Assembly: GCF_003269065.1 (NCBI RefSeq)
Contig: NZ_QLTA01000005.1
Span: forward strand, 1-64,000
Reading direction: 5' to 3'
Length of the DNA: 64,000 bases
From: Paracidovorax anthurii
GTDB taxonomy: Bacteria; Pseudomonadota; Gammaproteobacteria; Burkholderiales; Burkholderiaceae_C
A model generated the notes under the pieces. That model was not told where the DNA came from and did no database searches. It saw only the letters and a list, made by a program, of their open reading frames with translations. The translations under genes were made by a program, and so were the position numbers. This document shows positions 60,176 through 64,000 of the stretch, one piece after another; positions within the stretch are counted from its first letter, which is position 1; each line of letters opens with the position of its first letter.

Positions 60176-62839
60176 TCATTCGCCGGCGGGTGCTTCGGGG
60201 TCCGCGGAGGGGTCGCCGGCTGCCGATCCGTCCTCGGCTTCGGCCGCCGGGGCATTCGCGTCGTTCTCCACGATGCGCTGCAGCCCGCTCAGCTTGGCGC
60301 CTTCGTCCAGCGCGATCAGCGTCACGCCCTGCGTGGCGCGGCCCAGCTCGCGGATCTCGGCCACCCGGGTGCGCACCAGCACGCCCTTGTCGGTGATGAG
60401 CATGATCTCGTCGTCCGCATGCACCAGCGTCGCCGCCACGACCTTGCCGTTGCGCTCGCTCTGCTGGATGGCGATCATGCCCTTCGTGCCGCGGCCGTGG
60501 CGCGTGTATTCGACGATGCCGGTGCGCTTGCCGTAGCCGTTCTCGGTGGCCGTCAGCACGCTCTGTGTCTCGTCTTCTGCCACCAGCATCGCGATCACGC
60601 TCTGGCCGTCTTCCAGCATCATGCCTCGCACGCCACGTGCCGCGCGGCCCAGCGGGCGCACGTCGTTCTCGTCGAAGCGCACGGCCTTGCCGCCGTCGCT
60701 GAACAGCATCACGTCGTGCTTGCCATCGGTGAGCGCGGCGCCGATCAGGTAGTCGCCGTCGTCCAGGTTGACGGCGATGATGCCGCCCTTGCGGGGATTG
60801 CTGAATTCGTCGAGCGCGGTCTTCTTCACCGTGCCCATGCTCGTGGCCATGAACACGAAGCGGTCGGCCGGGAACGTGCGCATGTCGCCCGTGAGCGGCA
60901 GCACCACGTTGATCTTCTCGCCTTCCTGCAGCGGGAACATGTTCACGATTGGGCGGCCGCGCGAACCGCGCGAGCCCGCCGGCACTTCCCACACTTTGAG
61001 CCAATAGAGGCGGCCGCGGTTGGAGAAGCAGAGGATGTAGTCGTGCGTGTTGGCGATGAAGAGTTGGTCGATCCAGTCGTCTTCCTTGGTCGCCGTGGCC
61101 TGCTTGCCGCGGCCGCCGCGCTTTTGCGCGCGGTACTCGGACAGCGGCTGGCTCTTGATGTAGCCGGTGTGCGAGAGCGTCACCACCATGTCGGTGGGCG
61201 TGATCAGGTCCTCGGTGGAGAGATCCTGCGCGCTGTGCTCGACCACGCTGCGGCGGGCGCCGAGCTTGTGCTGTCCGAACTCCTGCTTGATCGCCGTGAG
61301 CTCGTCGCCGATGATGGCCGAGACGCGCTCGGGCTTGGCCAGGATGTCCAGCAGGTCCTCGATGACCGCCATGATGTCCTTGTACTCGGCGACGATCTTG
61401 TCCTGCTCCAGCCCTGTCAGGCGCTGCAGGCGCATCTGCAGAATTTCCTGGGCCTGCGTTTCGGAGAGGCGGTAGAGGCCATCCTGGCCCATGCCGTATT
61501 CGCGCTCGAGGCCCTCGGGGCGGTAGTCATCGGCATTGATCACGCCGCCGTCGGTGCGCGTGCGGGTCAGCATCTCGCGCACCAGCTTGCTGTCCCACGC
61601 GCGGTTCATCAGCTCGGTCTTGGCGATCGGCGGGGTGGGCGACTCGCGGATGATGCGGATGAATTCGTCGATGTTGGCCAGTGCGACGGCCAGGCCTTCC
61701 AGCACGTGGCCGCGTTCGCGGGCCTTGCGCAGCTCGAACACCGTGCGGCGGGTCACCACCTCGCGGCGATGCTGCAGGAAGACGACGATCAGGTCCTTCA
61801 GGTTGCACAGGCGCGGCTGGCCGTCCACCAGCGCCACCATGTTGATCCCGAAGGTGTCCTGCAACTGGGTCTGCTTGTACAGGTTGTTGAGCACCACCTC
61901 GGGCACTTCGCCGCGCTTGAGCTCGATCACCAGGCGCATGCCCGACTTGTCGGACTCGTCCTGGATGTGGCTGATGCCCTCGATCTTCTTCTCGTGCACC
62001 AGCTCGGCCATGCGCTCCTGCAGCGTCTTCTTGTTGACCTGGTAGGGCAGCTCATCGACGATGATGGCCTGGCGCTGGCCGCGGTCGATGTCCTCGAAGT
62101 GGCACCGCGCGCGCATGACCACCTTGCCGCGTCCCGTGCGGTAGCCTTCCTTCACGCCATTGATGCCGTAGATGATGCCGGCGGTGGGGAAATCCGGGGC
62201 GGGGATGATCTCCATGATGTCATCCACCGTTGAATCGGGATGGCGCAGCATGTGCATGCAGGCATCCACCACCTCGTTGAGGTTGTGCGGGGGAATATTG
62301 GTGGCCATGCCGACCGCGATGCCGGCCGATCCATTCACTAGCAGATTGGGAAGCTTGCTGGGCAGAACCAGCGGTTCTTTTTCGCTGCCGTCGTAGTTGG
62401 GGCCGAAATCGACGGTTTCCTTGTCGATGTCGGCCAGCATTTCATGCGCGATTTTCGACAGGCGTATTTCCGTATACCGCATGGCCGCCGCGCCATCGCC
62501 ATCCACGGAACCGAAATTGCCCTGGCCGTCCACCAGCATGTGCCGCAGCGAGAAATCCTGCGCCATGCGGACAATCGTGTCGTACACGGCGCTGTCGCCA
62601 TGGGGGTGGTACTTGCCGATCACGTCCCCGACAATGCGCGCGGATTTCTTATAGGGGCGGTTCCAGTCGTTGTTCAGTTCGTGCATCGCGAACAGCACCC
62701 GCCGATGCACCGGCTTGAGTCCGTCCCGGGCATCCGGCAACGCACGGCCAACGATCACGCTCATGGCGTAATCGAGATAACTGCGCCGCATTTCTTCTTC
62801 GAGACTGATGGGCAGGGTTTCTTTGGCGAACTGGGTCAT
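60176..62839 (-). CDS. gyrA: DNA gyrase subunit A
   Basis: 887 aa, type IIA topoisomerase subunit that introduces negative supercoils. Catalytic Tyr122 in [11 protein letters not shown]. Quinolone-determining region [16 protein letters not shown] keeps Ser83 and Asp87, the susceptible type. GyrA box QKRGGRGK (variant of QRRGGKG) near residue 575 begins the C-terminal DNA-wrapping pinwheel. Acidic Ala/Glu/Asp-rich tail, as in other betaproteobacterial GyrA. Starts divergently from ompA; the 233-bp gap holds both promoters. Confidence 0.97.
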   Translation of the reverse strand: MTQFAKETLPISLEEEMRRSYLDYAMSVIVGRALPDARDGLKPVHRRVLFAMHELNNDWNRPYKKSARIVGDVIGKYHPHGDSAVYDTIVRMAQDFSLRHMLVDGQGNFGSVDGDGAAAMRYTEIRLSKIAHEMLADIDKETVDFGPNYDGSEKEPLVLPSKLPNLLVNGSAGIAVGMATNIPPHNLNEVVDACMHMLRHPDSTVDDIMEIIPAPDFPTAGIIYGINGVKEGYRTGRGKVVMRARCHFEDIDRGQRQAIIVDELPYQVNKKTLQERMAELVHEKKIEGISHIQDESDKSGMRLVIELKRGEVPEVVLNNLYKQTQLQDTFGINMVALVDGQPRLCNLKDLIVVFLQHRREVVTRRTVFELRKARERGHVLEGLAVALANIDEFIRIIRESPTPPIAKTELMNRAWDSKLVREMLTRTRTDGGVINADDYRPEGLEREYGMGQDGLYRLSETQAQEILQMRLQRLTGLEQDKIVAEYKDIMAVIEDLLDILAKPERVSAIIGDELTAIKQEFGQHKLGARRSVVEHSAQDLSTEDLITPTDMVVTLSHTGYIKSQPLSEYRAQKRGGRGKQATATKEDDWIDQLFIANTHDYILCFSNRGRLYWLKVWEVPAGSRGSRGRPIVNMFPLQEGEKINVVLPLTGDMRTFPADRFVFMATSMGTVKKTALDEFSNPRKGGIIAVNLDDGDYLIGAALTDGKHDVMLFSDGGKAVRFDENDVRPLGRAARGVRGMMLEDGQSVIAMLVAEDETQSVLTATENGYGKRTGIVEYTRHGRGTKGMIAIQQSERNGKVVAATLVHADDEIMLITDKGVLVRTRVAEIRELGRATQGVTLIALDEGAKLSGLQRIVENDANAPAAEAEDGSAAGDPSADPEAPAGE

Positions 62840-63072
62840 GGATATCTGGATCAGGATCGGGGCGGCGAAGGTCGGTCATTCTAGGCGCAACGCCTTGTAG
62901 CTAGTGCGCAACACATCCCGGGCTAAAGCGCTTTTGTCCTACGGTAGCGGGTTCGCGCGCCGGCACTTTGGCTTGTTACGTATGGCACAATCAATTCAAC
63001 GTTTTTGGTGATGGTCACTGACGACGTCCATATTCGCAGCGCGGCTGCGGCTTTTTCCCCAAGAGGAGAACC

Positions 63073-63735
63073 ATGAAGAAACTGAACAAAGTGGCGATGT
63101 TGTTGGCCTCTGCCGTGCTGGCTACCTCGGCTGGTGCACAAGTCAAGGCCGCGGATGGCGGCAAGGTCGTCGACAACTGGCAAAACGGCACTGGCGAGCT
63201 GGTGTGGAAGAACGGCACGAATGAACTGTGCTGGCGCGATGCCAATTGGACGCCTGCTACCGCTGCTGCCGGTTGCGATGGTGCCCTGGTCGCTCAAGCT
63301 GCTGCTGCTCCCGCTCCGGCTGCCGTTCCTGCTCCGGCTGCTGCTCCCGCTCCGGCACCCGCACCCGCACCCGCTGTGGCCAGCAAGGTGACCTACGCCG
63401 CCGACGCTTTCTTCGACTTCGACAAGTCCGTGCTGAAGCCCGAAGGCAAGGCCAAGCTGGATGATCTGGTCTCCAAGGTCAAGAACGTGAACCTGGAAGT
63501 CATCATCGCCGTGGGTCACACCGACTCCATCGGCAGCGATGCCTACAACCAGAAGCTGTCGGTTCGCCGCGCTGAAGCCGTGAAGGCTTATCTGGTGTCC
63601 AAGGGCATCGAAAAGAACCGTGTTTACACGGAAGGCAAGGGTGAAAAGCAACCCGTGGCCGACAACAAGACCAAGGAAGGCCGCGCGAAGAACCGTCGCG
63701 TGGAAATCGAAGTGGTCGGTACCCGCGCCAACTGA
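63073..63735 (+). CDS. ompA: OmpA-family outer-membrane protein
   Basis: 220 aa. Signal peptide (cleavage after AGA-Q near residue 23), a short domain with two cysteines (NELCWRDANW and AAGCDGA, a likely disulfide), a Pro/Ala hinge of PAPA repeats (about 78-100), and a peptidoglycan-binding OmpA_C domain (FDFDKSVLKPEGKAKLDDLV, HTDSIGSDAYNQKLSVRRAE, with conserved Asp and Arg for diaminopimelate). It lacks the N-terminal beta barrel of E. coli OmpA, as expected in betaproteobacteria (the Bordetella/Burkholderia type). Excellent ribosome site AGAGGAG. Codon usage looks biased to high expression. Confidence 0.94.
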   Translation: MKKLNKVAMLLASAVLATSAGAQVKAADGGKVVDNWQNGTGELVWKNGTNELCWRDANWTPATAAAGCDGALVAQAAAAPAPAAVPAPAAAPAPAPAPAPAVASKVTYAADAFFDFDKSVLKPEGKAKLDDLVSKVKNVNLEVIIAVGHTDSIGSDAYNQKLSVRRAEAVKAYLVSKGIEKNRVYTEGKGEKQPVADNKTKEGRAKNRRVEIEVVGTRAN

Positions 63736-63756
63736 TTTCGCTTGGTTCCATCCTGT

Positions 63757-63783
63757 AAAAGCCCCGGCAACGGGGCTTTTTTT
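63757..63783 (+). terminator. Rho-independent terminator of ompA
   Basis: AAAAGCCCCG-GCAA-CGGGGCTTTTTTT: 7-bp GC stem extended by A/T pairs, 21 bp after the ompA stop. Confidence 0.95.
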
Positions 63784-63815
63784 ATGGCAAATCCAGCTTG
63801 GGGCACAATTTGCGA

Positions 63816-64000
63816 ATGAGCGACACCACCGCGAATGTAGATCCGGCCGAACTGGCCAAGTTTTCCGAATTGGCCCACCGGTGGTGGGACCCGGAGAGTG
63901 AATTCCGCCCGCTGCATCAGATCAATCCGCTGCGGCTGGGGTGGATCGATGGCTTGGCTCCGCTGAATGGCCAGCGCGTGCTGGATGTTGGTTGTGGCGG
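63816..64000 (+). CDS. ubiG: Ubiquinone biosynthesis O-methyltransferase, start only
   Basis: The first 61 codons are in the window. [20 protein letters not shown] and [20 protein letters not shown] match the UbiG N-terminus, and RVLDVGCGG is the SAM-binding motif I, just before the edge. UbiG methylates two hydroxyls in ubiquinone synthesis. The ompA-ubiG order is conserved in betaproteobacteria. The remainder lies past 64000. Confidence 0.92.
   Translation, partial: MSDTTANVDPAELAKFSELAHRWWDPESEFRPLHQINPLRLGWIDGLAPLNGQRVLDVGCG

Noticed and set aside
62570..62600. Quinolone-resistance changes in gyrA
   Set aside because: Codons 83 and 87 encode Ser and Asp, the susceptible residues.

Overview
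The window is high-GC DNA from a betaproteobacterium, most likely Comamonadaceae and Acidovorax-like. That placement is my inference from gene content and order: the gyrA-serC-pheA-tyrA-aroA/cmk-rpsA-ihfB-lapA-lapB chain divergent from ompA-ubiG, a phasin, an MrpAB-fused antiporter, and PutA with a divergent Lrp-type regulator. No rRNA, tRNA, CRISPR array or prophage was seen.

Layout. 1-331: end of an IS5-type insertion sequence, cut by the window edge, lying about 60 bp upstream of an RND efflux operon (adaptor, HAE-1 pump, OprM-like channel, MFS exporter; 391-7402). 7489-15467: a metal locus with two divergent arms. The minus arm is a COG0523/CobW GTPase, a gamma-carbonic-anhydrase-like protein and a Fur-family regulator. 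The plus arm is a TonB-dependent receptor followed by an ATPase, a binding protein and a permease. The two arms share a GCAA-N5-TTGC operator-like motif. 15586-17139: a chemoreceptor. 17223-18227: a Fur-box region read both ways, towards a DUF2325 gene and towards a candidate small RNA. 18355-22693: putA and its regulator. 22834-26593: a secreted small protein, rlmD, a lipoprotein, a BI-1 family membrane protein and a GlcG/HbpS-type protein.

26675-29398 is an iron-uptake block: hemP with a Fur box, a second copy of the small RNA directly after the hemP stop codon, and bfd-tonB-exbB-exbD. 29589-44216 is mixed housekeeping and accessory: phasin, thioesterase, lipoprotein gamma-glutamyltransferase, pncB, a hydroxyacid dehydrogenase, rmuC, MFS, an unknown Ala/Pro/Ser-rich protein, a LOG-like protein, crcB, an orphan TRAP binding protein and an M14 peptidase. 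44217-50546 is a group 2 Mrp antiporter operon. 50649-62839 is the conserved aromatic/serine synthesis, rpsA and gyrA chain, and ompA and the start of ubiG close the window.

Three cross-cutting signals deserve attention. (1) A pair of about 90-nt structured RNA elements, at 17223-17313 and 26675-26766, both tied to Fur boxes. (2) The shared operator linking the CobW arm to the TonB/ABC arm. (3) A family of six roughly 45-bp palindromic repeats, two of them inside the reading frames of rlmD and aroA-cmk. All function calls come from reading the sequence and recalling family features; no database search was run.
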